A stretch of 64,000 bases of DNA from an uncultured Granulosicoccus sp. (GCA_947492525.1 CANLNQ010000021.1:62001-126000), one strand, 5' to 3'. Shown: positions 25,559 to 34,357, numbered from the stretch's first letter. Numbers and translations are program-made. The notes: a model not told the origin generated them from the sequence alone.

Positions 25559-26683
25559 ATGATCGTACGCTGCTGGATGATGCCTGCCGACGTCGCCTCG
25601 CTTGCATCCATTGTCGAACATCAGCGGATATCGGTCGTGAAGAAGCAGGCAGTACGTGACGTCAAGGGTTTGTTGGACAGCAAGCTGATACCCCCTGAGC
25701 AGAGCGAGGCACTCGATCAGGTCGTCCGTAAATTCTCGGTGGCAATCACACCGCACGTGCTCGATACCCTCGCCCTGGGCGATAGTCCGGCGATCTTCAA
25801 GCAGTTCGTTCCCGACGCCGCCGAACTTGAGGAAACGCCCGAGGAATCCAGTGATCCCATTGGTGATCAGGCCCACAGCCCCCTGCCCGGCATCATTCAC
25901 CGCTACGAAGATCGGCTACTGCTCAATGTGGTACAGACCTGCGCCGTCTACTGCCGGTACTGCTTCCGGCGAGAGAAGGTCGGCTCCGGCAGTGCCGGTC
26001 TGACCCCGGCTCAGCTTGACGCTGCACTGGACTACATCAGACAAGACAAGAAACTGTGGGAAGTCATACTCAGTGGTGGAGATCCGCTGACTCTGTCCCC
26101 CCGGCGATTGAGTGGCATTCTGAGCCAGCTGCGAGACATGGCGCATATCGGTATCGTGCGCTTTCATACTCGCCTGCCAACCGTTGCCCCCGACAAGATT
26201 CACGACGAACTGATTGCCGCCTTGAAGCAGCACCCGGCCGTGTATCTGATTCTGCACGTCAACCACCCCGATGAACTCACACCTGCGGTATGCGAGAAAC
26301 TGTCCTTGCTGGCCGATGCCGGCATTCCACTGCTGAGCCAATCCGTTCTGCTTCGAGACATCAACGACAATGCGGATGTGCTGACTCGCCTGTTCAGAAA
26401 ACTGCTGGTCAATCGCGTCAAGCCCTACTACCTTCATCACGGTGATCTGGCCAAGGGCACGCGCCACTTCCGCACCTCGATAGAACAGGGCCAGGCGCTG
26501 ATGAAGGCGCTGCGTGGTCCGGTGTCCGGCCTGTGCCAGCCACACTATGTGCTGGACCTGCCGGGCGGCGCCGGCAAGGTGCCCATCGGCCCGCAATACC
26601 TGACCACCACGGCTCGGAACAGTCACACGATTGAAGACGTGTCAGGCTGTACTCATCACTACCTCGATGACTGCCAGCCCTGA
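25559..26683 (+). CDS. KamA-family radical SAM protein (lysine 2,3-aminomutase-like)
   Basis: About 374 aa from the ATG at 25559; GTG at 25535 and ATG at 25577 are alternatives and none has a strong ribosome binding site. The radical SAM cluster motif CAVYCRYCF (three Cys) is preceded by GIIHRYEDRLLLN. SGGDPLTLSPRRL, HTRLP and YYLHHGDLAKGTRHF are typical of lysine 2,3-aminomutases and EpmB. Catalytic aminomutases use PLP on a C-terminal Lys, here possibly in GGAGKVPIGP. No efp or epmA lies nearby, so it could be EpmB-like, a free lysine aminomutase, or the uncharacterised KamA-like group of proteobacteria. Confidence 0.8.
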   Translation: MIVRCWMMPADVASLASIVEHQRISVVKKQAVRDVKGLLDSKLIPPEQSEALDQVVRKFSVAITPHVLDTLALGDSPAIFKQFVPDAAELEETPEESSDPIGDQAHSPLPGIIHRYEDRLLLNVVQTCAVYCRYCFRREKVGSGSAGLTPAQLDAALDYIRQDKKLWEVILSGGDPLTLSPRRLSGILSQLRDMAHIGIVRFHTRLPTVAPDKIHDELIAALKQHPAVYLILHVNHPDELTPAVCEKLSLLADAGIPLLSQSVLLRDINDNADVLTRLFRKLLVNRVKPYYLHHGDLAKGTRHFRTSIEQGQALMKALRGPVSGLCQPHYVLDLPGGAGKVPIGPQYLTTTARNSHTIEDVSGCTHHYLDDCQP

Positions 26684-26749
26684 CACCCTGCCGCCGATTC
26701 CACAGGGCTGCGCCCTGTCATGAATACTCGTGCAAGCAAGCGCGGAATA

Positions 26750-27082
26750 TCAGGATGGCGACGTGGGCGGTGTGAAGAACGAGGCAGGCGTCAGTATGGT
26801 GTTGGTCTGGCTGAGCAGATAGCCCGCCTCGGCACTGAGCTTCAGGTAGTTCTGCCAGTCCGGGTCGGCTGCCATCGCTGCGCGCTTCTCGGCACGATCT
26901 GCCGCGCTCTTGTATATCCAGATATGCACATAGGAATTCACGTTACCGGTTTCCACAGCTCCGTAGACGACCGGATATCCCAGGTGCCTTGACTGCGGCG
27001 CCCAGCCATTATCCTCATAGAGCTTCATGTGCTTCTTGATGGTGCCCGGGCGGCAGACGTAGGTTCGTAGATCGTAGATCAT
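26750..27082 (-). CDS. NIPSNAP family protein
   Basis: A 110-aa protein beginning MIYDLRTYVCRPGTIKKHMKLYEDNGW, the usual NIPSNAP/ferredoxin-like dimeric alpha-beta barrel start. A second half (NSYVHIWIYKSAADRAEKRAAMAADPDWQNYL) follows. Small proteins of this family often sit in catabolic clusters with unknown function. The start at 27082 fits the family; the longer frame to 27187 does not. The neighbouring dehydrogenase is on the same strand about 200 bp upstream. The 27083-27279 gap shows no other gene. Confidence 0.82.
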   Translation of the reverse strand: MIYDLRTYVCRPGTIKKHMKLYEDNGWAPQSRHLGYPVVYGAVETGNVNSYVHIWIYKSAADRAEKRAAMAADPDWQNYLKLSAEAGYLLSQTNTILTPASFFTPPTSPS

Positions 27083-27279
27083 GGCGTTGAATTTCCGTTC
27101 GAATTGACAATATCGGTGATTGAAACAAACAGGTCGCGCAGTGAATGGCGTGTCATGGCAGGGCCTGTAACGCAGGACGCCGCACACAATACAATCTCCA
27201 GTGAAGTGGTGTAGCCTTGTGTGGCGTGACTCAGGCTCAGCTATTCTGCTGTTTCACCCGAACTGCCACACTTGTATTT

Positions 27280-28185
27280 CTATTTCTCGTCAAGATGCGC
27301 TTCAACGCCCGACAAGGCCTCGTAGGCCTTGATGACAGCGGAGCATCCTTCGTCACCGTGCCCCATGATGGACGCCAGGGCGTAGGTCTGGTGGACGGTC
27401 TGTGCCATGAATCCGGGCAGCCCTGCCTGCTCTATCCACTCGGCGTAGTAGCGCACATCCTTCTGTGCATTGGACAGGGACATGTGCGGCGTGAAGTCTC
27501 GCTTCAGTGTCGCCTCTCCGTACAGATCCATCATGCCGGACTTGCCCCCGGCGGCAGAGATGATGCCGATGACCTTGGACATGTCCAGGCCCTCATGCGC
27601 GGCAAGGGCAAAACCTTCGCACCAGGTGGCCACATTGGCAAAGGCGATGTAGTTGTGGATCAGTTTCAGTCGTGTCGCATGGCCGACCGGCCCCACATGA
27701 AAGATGTTCTCTGCATAGGCATCGAATACCGGGCGCAAGCGCTCCAGCAACGCCTCCTCGCCACCGAACAGCACATTGACCTCACCGCGCTGGGCATGCA
27801 TCGGCGTACGGGTCATGGGAGCTTCCGCATAGAACACCCCTTGCTCTTCGCAGGCCCGGCTCATCACATCGACATGTTCGGGAGAGACCGTGGTGTGATC
27901 CAGAAACACGCTGCCTTTCGGCATTGCAGACAGAATGCCACCCTTGCCCAGTGACAGCGCCTGCACGACCTCGGCGGTGGTGACACAGATGGCGAAAATG
28001 CTGCTGCTGGCTGCGATATCGACAATGCTCCGCCCACGCTCGGCGCCGTTTTCCACGGCTGCTGCCATCTTGGCATCGTCCAGATCGTACACCGTGACCG
28101 GGTAATCCGACTTGGCGACCAGGTTCCTGACCAGGCCGCTTCCCATTCCACCCAGACCGACAAAGCCGATTGTCTCGCTCGACAT
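27280..28185 (-). CDS. 3-hydroxyisobutyrate dehydrogenase-family oxidoreductase
   Basis: A 301-aa beta-hydroxyacid dehydrogenase. Rossmann motif GFVGLGGMGSGLVRNL, substrate region EAPMTRTPMHAQRGEVNVLFGG and catalytic Lys in RLKLIHNYIAFAN are visible. The usual DAPVSGG signature is EAPMTRT here, so the substrate probably differs from hydroxyisobutyrate, glycerate or threonate. It uses NAD(P) in the cytoplasm. The ATG has GAGAGGA upstream. It is divergent from a GntR regulator with a palindromic operator between them. Confidence 0.82.
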   Translation of the reverse strand: MSSETIGFVGLGGMGSGLVRNLVAKSDYPVTVYDLDDAKMAAAVENGAERGRSIVDIAASSSIFAICVTTAEVVQALSLGKGGILSAMPKGSVFLDHTTVSPEHVDVMSRACEEQGVFYAEAPMTRTPMHAQRGEVNVLFGGEEALLERLRPVFDAYAENIFHVGPVGHATRLKLIHNYIAFANVATWCEGFALAAHEGLDMSKVIGIISAAGGKSGMMDLYGEATLKRDFTPHMSLSNAQKDVRYYAEWIEQAGLPGFMAQTVHQTYALASIMGHGDEGCSAVIKAYEALSGVEAHLDEK

Positions 28186-28226
28186 AGTGCTGTTCCTCTC
28201 AGTTGCAATTCAGTAAATCATATAGT

Positions 28227-28243
28227 CAGTTGTCTGACAACTG
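28227..28243. promoter_or_regulatory. Putative GntR/FadR-type operator
   Basis: CAGTTGTCTGACAACTG is a perfect 8-bp inverted repeat around a single T. Its core TTGTCTGACAA fits the FCD-subfamily operator form TNGTNNNACNA. It lies between the divergent dehydrogenase and GntR genes and so could control both. Confidence 0.7.
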
Positions 28244-28325
28244 TAAATATGATCTACTCACTGTCCGGATTCTGCATTTGCTACATTAGCCAACTGCACG
28301 ACACGCTGATACGGGAAACATCGAT

Positions 28326-29066
28326 GTGAGCACCAACGGACTCTTCGATCGAATCGATCGCCCCCGCCGCCTGCCAGACGAGGTTGCCTCATCCATCCTG
28401 GCCTCCATTGAAAGTCGGCAGCTGAAACCGGGAGACAAACTGCCTTCCGAGAACCAGCTGTCGAAACAATTCGGTGTTGCCAGAACCGTCATACGAGAAG
28501 CCATTTCCCTGCTGAAGTTCGATGGTGTGGTGGATTCACGCCGCGGCGTGGGGGCCTTCATCGCACAGAGCGAAAATCGCTCGGCGTTCAGAATCAGCCC
28601 CGCCTGTTTCGAGATCAGGAAACAGATCGTGCAGCTGCTGCAACTCAGAACCGGCGTGCAGGCGGGCGCGTCTGCGCTGGCGGCCGAGATGCGCACCAGC
28701 AAGCAGATGGCGGAGATCGAAAGCGCCTATGAAAGAATCGTCATCGCCGATCAGCAAGGTCCGGGGGAAGCGCTGGAGGAACGCGTCGATTCAGAGCTGC
28801 TCTTCTACCGCCTGATCACTCAGGCATCCTCGAATCGCTATTACGAGGATGTCGTTGGCATGATCGAATCGAATCTGCAGACCAATCTGCGATCCGCCTT
28901 TCTGAAGAACGCTGCCACCTCGGAATTCGGGCCGGAGATCCTGGCAGAGCACCTGGCCGTCCTGAGTGCATTGCAGAAGAAGGATATCGAAGGCGCAAGG
29001 GTTGCGACACGCCTCCGGTTCGAGCATTCTGCGCGAAGCCTTGCCAGTCGCAAGGATTTCGTCTGA
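28326..29066 (+). CDS. GntR family regulator, FCD (FadR) subfamily
   Basis: A 246-aa regulator starting with GTG. The winged helix-turn-helix is SSILASIESRQLKPGDKLPSENQLSKQFGVARTVIREAISLLKFDGVVDSRRGVGAFI. A C-terminal all-helical FCD ligand domain follows (LRTGVQAGASALAA, SELLFYRLITQASSNRYYEDVV, EHLAVLSALQKKDIEGARVATR). Such proteins usually sense organic acids. It probably controls the divergent dehydrogenase and perhaps the downstream ThDP enzyme gene, which begins 114 nt after its stop. Confidence 0.88.
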   Translation: MSTNGLFDRIDRPRRLPDEVASSILASIESRQLKPGDKLPSENQLSKQFGVARTVIREAISLLKFDGVVDSRRGVGAFIAQSENRSAFRISPACFEIRKQIVQLLQLRTGVQAGASALAAEMRTSKQMAEIESAYERIVIADQQGPGEALEERVDSELLFYRLITQASSNRYYEDVVGMIESNLQTNLRSAFLKNAATSEFGPEILAEHLAVLSALQKKDIEGARVATRLRFEHSARSLASRKDFV

Positions 29067-29180
29067 AACCTGGCCAGGGGATGCACACGTGATCCACAAG
29101 GCGGCAATCGGTTTCGGCGAAGGCTACCAGACAGACCATCAACTACCCGACAACTTCACGCTACAGGAACCCCTTCAGTG

Positions 29181-30833
29181 ATGACTTCCACCGACGCCAG
29201 GCATGGCGGAAAAGTTCTGGTCGAGTGCCTTGAGAATCAGGGCGTAAGGCGCGTTTACTGCGTACCCGGTGAAAGCTACCTCTCGGCGCTGGATGGCCTC
29301 TACGACAGCGATGTCGATACCATCATCTGCCGTCAGGAAGGTGGAGCGGCCATGATGGCAGAAGCTCACGCCAAGGCAACGGGCGATGTCGGCGTCGCGT
29401 TCGTGACGCGTGGGCCCGGTGCTACCAATGCATCCTCGGGCGTACACGTGGCCTTTCAGGATTCCACCCCGATGATCCTGTTCATCGGCCAGGTGGCCAG
29501 CGATCAACGAGACCGGGAAGCCTTTCAGGAAGTGGACTACCGCGCCATGTTCGGCCCTCTGGCCAAATGGGTCGCCGAGGTCGATCGCACCGATCGCCTG
29601 CCTGAATACATCAGCCACGCCTTTCACGTCGCGCAGTCCGGCAGGCCCGGCCCCGTCGTGCTGGCGCTGCCCGAGGATGTGTTGTCTGCGCAGACAGATG
29701 CCCAGCCCCTTCCGCGAGCCGTACTGCCCAGCGGCAAGGCCGCGGATTCCGATGTAGCCCGCGTGCTGACCATGCTGCAGGAAGCCGAGCGGCCACTCAT
29801 CATTGTCGGTGGTGGCGGCTGGTCTGAACAGGCAGGCGTTGCATTGGGTGAATTCGCAGCCAATTGCGGTATACCGGTGGGCGCCTCGTTTCGCTGTCAG
29901 GACTATCTGGACAACCGACACCCCTGCTACATCGGCGATGTGGGCATCGGCATCAATCCGGCGCTGGCCGAACGGGTCAGTTCAGCCGATGTGATACTGG
30001 CGCTTGGAACGCGTCTGGGCGAGATGACTACCAGTGGCTATACGCTGCTGTCACCGCCTGTGCCTCGCCAGCAGCTGATTCATGTGCATGCAGATTCATC
30101 GGAAATCGGTCGCGTCTATCGTCCCACGCTTGCAGTAACGGCCAATGCCGGACAGTTCGCCATGCAGCTGGCAGCCGCCGCGCCGAAGAACTCAGGGCAA
30201 GACGCCTCGCGCGTTGCTGCTGCACGCAGTGACTATGAACACTGGCAGAAGCCTGTGGAAACCCCCGGCGAGCTCAAGATGGAACAGGTCATCGCACACC
30301 TGAACGAGGTACTGGATGACAATGCCATCCTGACCAATGGCGCCGGCAATTACTCGGCCTGGCTGCATCGCTATTACCGCTATCGCGGCTGGCGCACACA
30401 GCTGGCACCCACCAGCGGTTCCATGGGCTACGGGCTGCCGGCAGCCATTGCGGCCAAGCTGGAATACCCCGACCGCGATGTCATCTGCATGGCGGGCGAT
30501 GGCTGCTTCCAGATGGTGTCTCAGGAATTCGGCACAGCCATCCAGTATGGTGCAAATATCATCGTGCTGATATCCAACAATGGCATGTACGGCACCATCA
30601 GAATGCACCAGCAGAAACGCTACCCGAAAAGACCCAGCGGCACCCAGCTGATCAATCCGGATTTTGCCGCCCTGGCAGAAGCCTACGGTGGCTTCGGTGC
30701 CACCGTATGTACACAGGCCGATTTCGTCTCGGCACTGGAACAGGCGAAGGCGTCCAACAAACCCTGCATTCTGGACATGAAGGTCGATCCGGCTGCCCTG
30801 TCACCCAGAGCGATACTGGAAACCCTCGACTGA
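29181..30833 (+). CDS. Thiamine diphosphate-dependent enzyme (acetolactate synthase-like)
   Basis: A 550-aa three-domain ThDP enzyme. The N-terminal Pyr domain has VYCVPGESYLSALDGL with the activating Glu in ICRQEGGAAMMAEAHAKATG. A central Rossmann-like domain follows (PLIIVGGGGWSEQAG). The C-terminal PP domain binds diphosphate and Mg through AGDGCFQMVSQEFGTAIQYGANIIVLISNN. It could be a 2-oxoacid decarboxylase or carboligase; true biosynthetic acetolactate synthase would have ilvN nearby, which is absent. It is likely a catabolic enzyme with the neighbouring oxidoreductase. The ATG at 29181 is preferred to the GTG at 29178. Confidence 0.85.
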   Translation: MTSTDARHGGKVLVECLENQGVRRVYCVPGESYLSALDGLYDSDVDTIICRQEGGAAMMAEAHAKATGDVGVAFVTRGPGATNASSGVHVAFQDSTPMILFIGQVASDQRDREAFQEVDYRAMFGPLAKWVAEVDRTDRLPEYISHAFHVAQSGRPGPVVLALPEDVLSAQTDAQPLPRAVLPSGKAADSDVARVLTMLQEAERPLIIVGGGGWSEQAGVALGEFAANCGIPVGASFRCQDYLDNRHPCYIGDVGIGINPALAERVSSADVILALGTRLGEMTTSGYTLLSPPVPRQQLIHVHADSSEIGRVYRPTLAVTANAGQFAMQLAAAAPKNSGQDASRVAAARSDYEHWQKPVETPGELKMEQVIAHLNEVLDDNAILTNGAGNYSAWLHRYYRYRGWRTQLAPTSGSMGYGLPAAIAAKLEYPDRDVICMAGDGCFQMVSQEFGTAIQYGANIIVLISNNGMYGTIRMHQQKRYPKRPSGTQLINPDFAALAEAYGGFGATVCTQADFVSALEQAKASNKPCILDMKVDPAALSPRAILETLD

Positions 30834-30868
30834 CAAGCCTGTCTGGATCCGTGCCTGAGCTGAAGGAT

Positions 30869-30891
30869 TCCCGATCGCACCGCGATCGGGA
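30869..30891 (+). terminator. Hairpin after the ThDP enzyme gene
   Basis: TCCCGATCGC and its perfect complement enclose a 3-nt loop (10-bp stem), 35 nt after the stop codon. No obvious T-run follows. Confidence 0.6.
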
Positions 30892-30969
30892 TGGCTCGAT
30901 GAAAATCCGCTTGCGTCAATACCAAGTCGCCTCTACAGGCGCTACCGATCAGCGCTCAATCCGGCCTGG

Positions 30970-31053
30970 CCAGATACCTTTTCGAGCTCACGCCTGGCGA
31001 CTGGCTGCCTGGCGACTCGCTGAATGAACGTTTTGCATGAAACAGTACACTAG
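30970..31053. repeat. Right half of the dispersed CTAG-bounded element
   Basis: About 84 bp closely match the right end of the full element at 56355-56618, including CTGCCTGGCGACTCGCTGAA and ACAGTACACTAG. The terminal CTAG (31050-31053) supplies the TAG stop codon of the minus-strand oxygenase gene. No matching left inverted repeat is visible in the preceding 130 bp. Confidence 0.8.
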
Positions 31054-32258
31054 CGTTCGTTCGCCATTGAAGCGGGCTCTGCCTGTGCATCAACACCTCG
31101 GCTCAGCACACGGTAGGTACTGCGTACCGAACCTCGACTGACGTAGCATCCGCGCAGATGGCGTTTGCCACTACTGGCTTCGAAGGCCTCACGGCCGTGC
31201 ACGATTCGATGGTTGTCAAAGACAATGCAAGTACCGGCCTCCAGTCGAAAACGGGTGACGAACCGCTCTTCCTTCAGCATCGAGATGAAGCGGCAGAACG
31301 CCGGGTAGTAGTCGTCCAATAGAGCCTGTGGCAGATCCATGGCATCCTGCAGGTGCTGCGAGATCGTCACACCCGAGACCTGTCCGCCACGATCCAGCTC
31401 GATCACTCGCTGATGAGCGCGATAGTCCCAGCCATCATGACGACGAAAGAAGGGGATCTCGTGATGAGCCAGCAATGCGAAGGCTTCCGGATCTTCCTCG
31501 CGCAGCGCTTCTGCCGCCGCAGCGCCATCGAGAAACAGGCTGCTGCCACCGTCCACACTGTTGGCCCGGCAATGCAGGAACTGGATGCCCGGTGCGGCAT
31601 CTTCCGAGGGAAGATCCGTATGAAATTCGAGCGCTCTGGCCGTGTAGGCCAGATTGGTTGGCGCAATTTCGAGCCTGACGTCGAAGTAATAGCCATCCGT
31701 GCTCGGTGTGACCTGCCCCAGCTGATTGGCAAGTCGCGTCAGCCCTTCATCACTGTCCTCCATCTCGGTGATCAGTGCAACGCCGTCTTCGATCAGCGCG
31801 CGAGAAAAGGCGCACCTGATGCCATCACTGGCTTCGACATCGGCCTGCCTGAAGCGAGCGAAGTCGCTATAGGCTCCGGCATACCAGAGACGCCGCGTAA
31901 TGGCCGCCACATCCGGCGTACGTCCATCGACCACAAACCCCTCCAGCGTAGCCAGAGGCAGGCGCGTGACATGCTCTTCATCGCGCCAATCGATCACCAG
32001 AGAGTCGCTGTCAAGGTACGCTGAACAGGCTTGCGGACCACCCTCGATCTCGGTGATGTCGAACACCCGCTCACGGGTGGCCGGGTCTATCGTCAGCGGA
32101 TCAGCATCGCGCAACCAGTAATAATTGAAGTAGTGCGTACCCGACGAAAGCGGGACTTCCAGGCCCTTCTCGCCAAGCGGCAGGAAGGACACCTCGGTTG
32201 GAGCCCCAGCAGTTGCCGGCATCGCCCGGTAGTCGTCGACCGGTTGCCTATCGAGCAT
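31050..32258 (-). CDS. Gamma-butyrobetaine hydroxylase-like dioxygenase (TauD/TfdA superfamily)
   Basis: About 402 aa. An N-terminal DUF971-like domain (FNYYWLRDADPLTIDPATRERVFD, LVIDWRDEEHVTRLPLATLEGF) precedes a 2-oxoglutarate/Fe(II) oxygenase domain. The iron ligands are His and Asp in EFHTDLPSED and the distal His in NHRIVHGREAF; the Arg in GKRHLRGCYVSRG would bind 2-oxoglutarate. This architecture belongs to gamma-butyrobetaine and trimethyllysine hydroxylases. The start at 32258 overlaps the aldolase stop by 11 nt. Its TAG stop is part of a dispersed repeat. The substrate is unknown. Confidence 0.85.
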   Translation of the reverse strand: MLDRQPVDDYRAMPATAGAPTEVSFLPLGEKGLEVPLSSGTHYFNYYWLRDADPLTIDPATRERVFDITEIEGGPQACSAYLDSDSLVIDWRDEEHVTRLPLATLEGFVVDGRTPDVAAITRRLWYAGAYSDFARFRQADVEASDGIRCAFSRALIEDGVALITEMEDSDEGLTRLANQLGQVTPSTDGYYFDVRLEIAPTNLAYTARALEFHTDLPSEDAAPGIQFLHCRANSVDGGSSLFLDGAAAAEALREEDPEAFALLAHHEIPFFRRHDGWDYRAHQRVIELDRGGQVSGVTISQHLQDAMDLPQALLDDYYPAFCRFISMLKEERFVTRFRLEAGTCIVFDNHRIVHGREAFEASSGKRHLRGCYVSRGSVRSTYRVLSRGVDAQAEPASMANER

Positions 32259-33018
32259 AGTGATCACCTTCCATATCAAGTAGAGAACGCAGTCCGGCCA
32301 GATGCATCTGCGCCTGGCCGGGGTAGTCGGAGATTTCCGCTGCCGTTCGGGCAGCGATGTCATCGGGCATGATTCTCAGCGGCATGCCGGTCTGCAAGGC
32401 CCGGATGTAGGTCTCTGCGGCACGCTCGAAGTAGTAGAGGCGATTGAAGGTCTCGGCAACACTGCTGCCAATGACCAGAACGCCGTGATTGCCCATGACC
32501 ATGACCAGCTTGGTCGGGTCGTCCAGCAAGCCTGCGATTCGCCGCCCTTCCTCTTCGAAGGCAAGTCCGCCGAAGCCCTCGTCGATGACCACGCGATTGA
32601 AGAAGGTGGCGGTGTTCTGATCGATGGCTGGCAATCGGGAATCGGCCAGGCTGGCCAGTACCGTGGAAAAGATGGGATGAGCATGCATCACGCAGCGTGC
32701 GTGCGGCACCAGTCTGTGCACCATGCCATGCAGCCCCCAGGCCGTCGGATCCGGAGCTCCCGGTCGGCTCATGACCTGCTCGTCATCGGCATCGAGCAAC
32801 AACAGGTCCGATGCACAGAGCGTTGCGAAATGACGCTGATCGGGGTTCATCAGGAAACGTTTTCCGCTGTCATCCACGGCCAGCGAGAAGTGATTGGCGA
32901 CTGCCTCATGCAGATTCAAGCGCGCAGCCGAGCGAAAGGCCACGGCCAGATCCGTGCGCTCGGCGGGGTAGTCCATGACGGGGATGTCGGATCGGGCAAG
33001 CTCTTGGTTCACGGGCAT
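32248..33018 (-). CDS. Class II aldolase/adducin family protein
   Basis: About 256 aa from the ATG at 33018; an earlier in-frame ATG at 33066 is possible. RTDLAVAFRSAARLNLHEAVANHFSLAVDD is the usual N-terminal region. The zinc site is formed by MHAHPIFST and NHGVLVIGSSVAETFNRLYYFERAAE. Compared with true aldolases the phosphate-binding Gly/Ser loop is replaced by NHFSLAVD, as in the many aldolase II-like proteins of unassigned substrate. It is upstream of and overlapping the oxygenase gene, and divergent from a LysR regulator. Confidence 0.82.
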   Translation of the reverse strand: MPVNQELARSDIPVMDYPAERTDLAVAFRSAARLNLHEAVANHFSLAVDDSGKRFLMNPDQRHFATLCASDLLLLDADDEQVMSRPGAPDPTAWGLHGMVHRLVPHARCVMHAHPIFSTVLASLADSRLPAIDQNTATFFNRVVIDEGFGGLAFEEEGRRIAGLLDDPTKLVMVMGNHGVLVIGSSVAETFNRLYYFERAAETYIRALQTGMPLRIMPDDIAARTAAEISDYPGQAQMHLAGLRSLLDMEGDHYAR

Positions 33019-33135
33019 CTCGGTGCTTGTCAGTGTTGCCCAAAGGCTAGCGGCGAGCCTGTTCATCGACAAGCGATAGATATATGCCCGACACATAACT
33101 ATTATTAATGCGAAACCGCCAGCAGCACTCTCGCC

Positions 33136-34035
33136 ATGCAGAAGTCCGCTCTTCCACCACTGACCTGGTTGCGCGCATTCGAAGCCGCTGCTCGTCACCT
33201 GTCGTTCACGGCGGCGGCCAGTGAGTTACATCTGACCCAATCGGCCATTTCTCAGCACGTACGCAGTCTCGAGACCTTTCTGGGCAGGCCGATGTTCGAG
33301 CGGCACAACCGCGCGCTGTCCCTGACAGAGGATGGTGCCAACTATCTCCCGGTGGTGCGAGAAGCCTTCAACGTCCTGACCGCCGGCGCCCAGCCCTTTG
33401 CAGGCAGCAGTAACATGGAACGCGCCCGCAAGGTAACCCTGCAATGCAATATGGGATTCGCCACCTTCAGACTGGCACCTCGTTTGAGCGCCCTGGTGGA
33501 ATCACATCCGCAGATCAGTCTGAATATCGTCACCCCGGTCTGGGATCCGGAAAAGACCGCGCAGTTGGCCGATGTGGAAATACGCTTCACCCAGGCCGAA
33601 GGCTTCGGTACAAGACTGGCACGGGAAAGCGCGTTCCCCGTCTGCACGCCGGCACTCGCGAGTCGAATTGCTGCAGGCGAGAACTGGCACAGCCTGCCAC
33701 TGTTCGATTGTGTCGGTGTACTTGCCAACTGGCAGAGCTGGCTGGCGGAACACGATGACTCCAGCGAACCCTTGCCGACACTCAAGGTACACATGGCGTC
33801 CTCCTTTGCCATCTCCATCAATGCGGCCTTCTCCGGGGAAGCTCTGGCCATGGCGCACGACAGTCTGGTGAGCGATGCGCTGGCTCAGGGGCGTCTGGTG
33901 AAACCCTTCGACACCACCATCCCCATGCCTGAATTCTATGCCCTGTTTCAACCCGCCCCGCACATGCGCACGTCCGCCTCGCGCGCATTGACGCAATGGC
34001 TGATCGATGAGTTCGCCGATCCGGCTCTGCGCTGA
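33136..34035 (+). CDS. LysR family transcriptional regulator (GcvA-like)
   Basis: A 299-aa protein with an N-terminal HTH (LTWLRAFEAAARHLSFTAAASELHLTQSAISQHVRSLETFLGRPMFERHNRALSLTEDG) and a two-lobe effector domain. The motif pattern PPLTWLRAFEAAARHLSFTAAA is typical of the GcvA/AmpR branch. It is divergent from the aldolase-oxygenase pair, which it probably regulates. The intergenic stretch includes an AT-rich segment (ATAACTATTATTAAT) that could be promoter or T-N11-A binding site. Confidence 0.88.
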   Translation: MQKSALPPLTWLRAFEAAARHLSFTAAASELHLTQSAISQHVRSLETFLGRPMFERHNRALSLTEDGANYLPVVREAFNVLTAGAQPFAGSSNMERARKVTLQCNMGFATFRLAPRLSALVESHPQISLNIVTPVWDPEKTAQLADVEIRFTQAEGFGTRLARESAFPVCTPALASRIAAGENWHSLPLFDCVGVLANWQSWLAEHDDSSEPLPTLKVHMASSFAISINAAFSGEALAMAHDSLVSDALAQGRLVKPFDTTIPMPEFYALFQPAPHMRTSASRALTQWLIDEFADPALR

Positions 34036-34201
34036 TCCGGACGACAGGTCATTTAGATGACCGAACACCGGCAGCTAACGTGACCTGCCTCACCCGACTG
34101 GCAACGCACCCTTGATCCTGGTCAACGCCAGCGCCTGAAAAGCAGGCTATCGTTTCAGTCAGTCAATACGACTCGCATTGGAAACCAAGGAGCCTGCAAG
34201 C

Positions 34202-34357
34202 ATGGAACTCTGGTCTGAACTGTTCTCCGACTCTGTCGGCATCCTGTCTGCAGCGGTTATTGCCTTCATTCTGGTGATGGCGGTCTACTTCGCCTGGTTC
34301 TTCATCACTCACATGATGCGAGAGAGCGAGAAAAACGAGAAGCCGCAAGGCAAATGA
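34202..34357 (+). CDS. DUF3149 small membrane protein
   Basis: A 51-aa protein with one central transmembrane helix (VGILSAAVIAFILVMAVYFAWFFI), a short acidic N-terminus and a charged C-terminal tail (RESEKNEKPQGK). A clear AAGGAG ribosome binding site sits 9 nt before the ATG (34187-34192). DUF3149 proteins are of this size and shape and often lie near glnA-ntrB in gammaproteobacteria. Function unknown. Confidence 0.75.
   Translation: MELWSELFSDSVGILSAAVIAFILVMAVYFAWFFITHMMRESEKNEKPQGK

Noticed and set aside
25135-25611. Lys/Arg/Glu-rich minus-strand open frame
   Set aside because: Produced by the tandem repeats at 25192-25392; no start signal or homology-like region.
29181-30833. Biosynthetic acetolactate synthase (ilvB/ilvI)
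   Set aside because: No regulatory subunit gene or ilvC nearby, and catabolic neighbours; kept as a generic ThDP enzyme.
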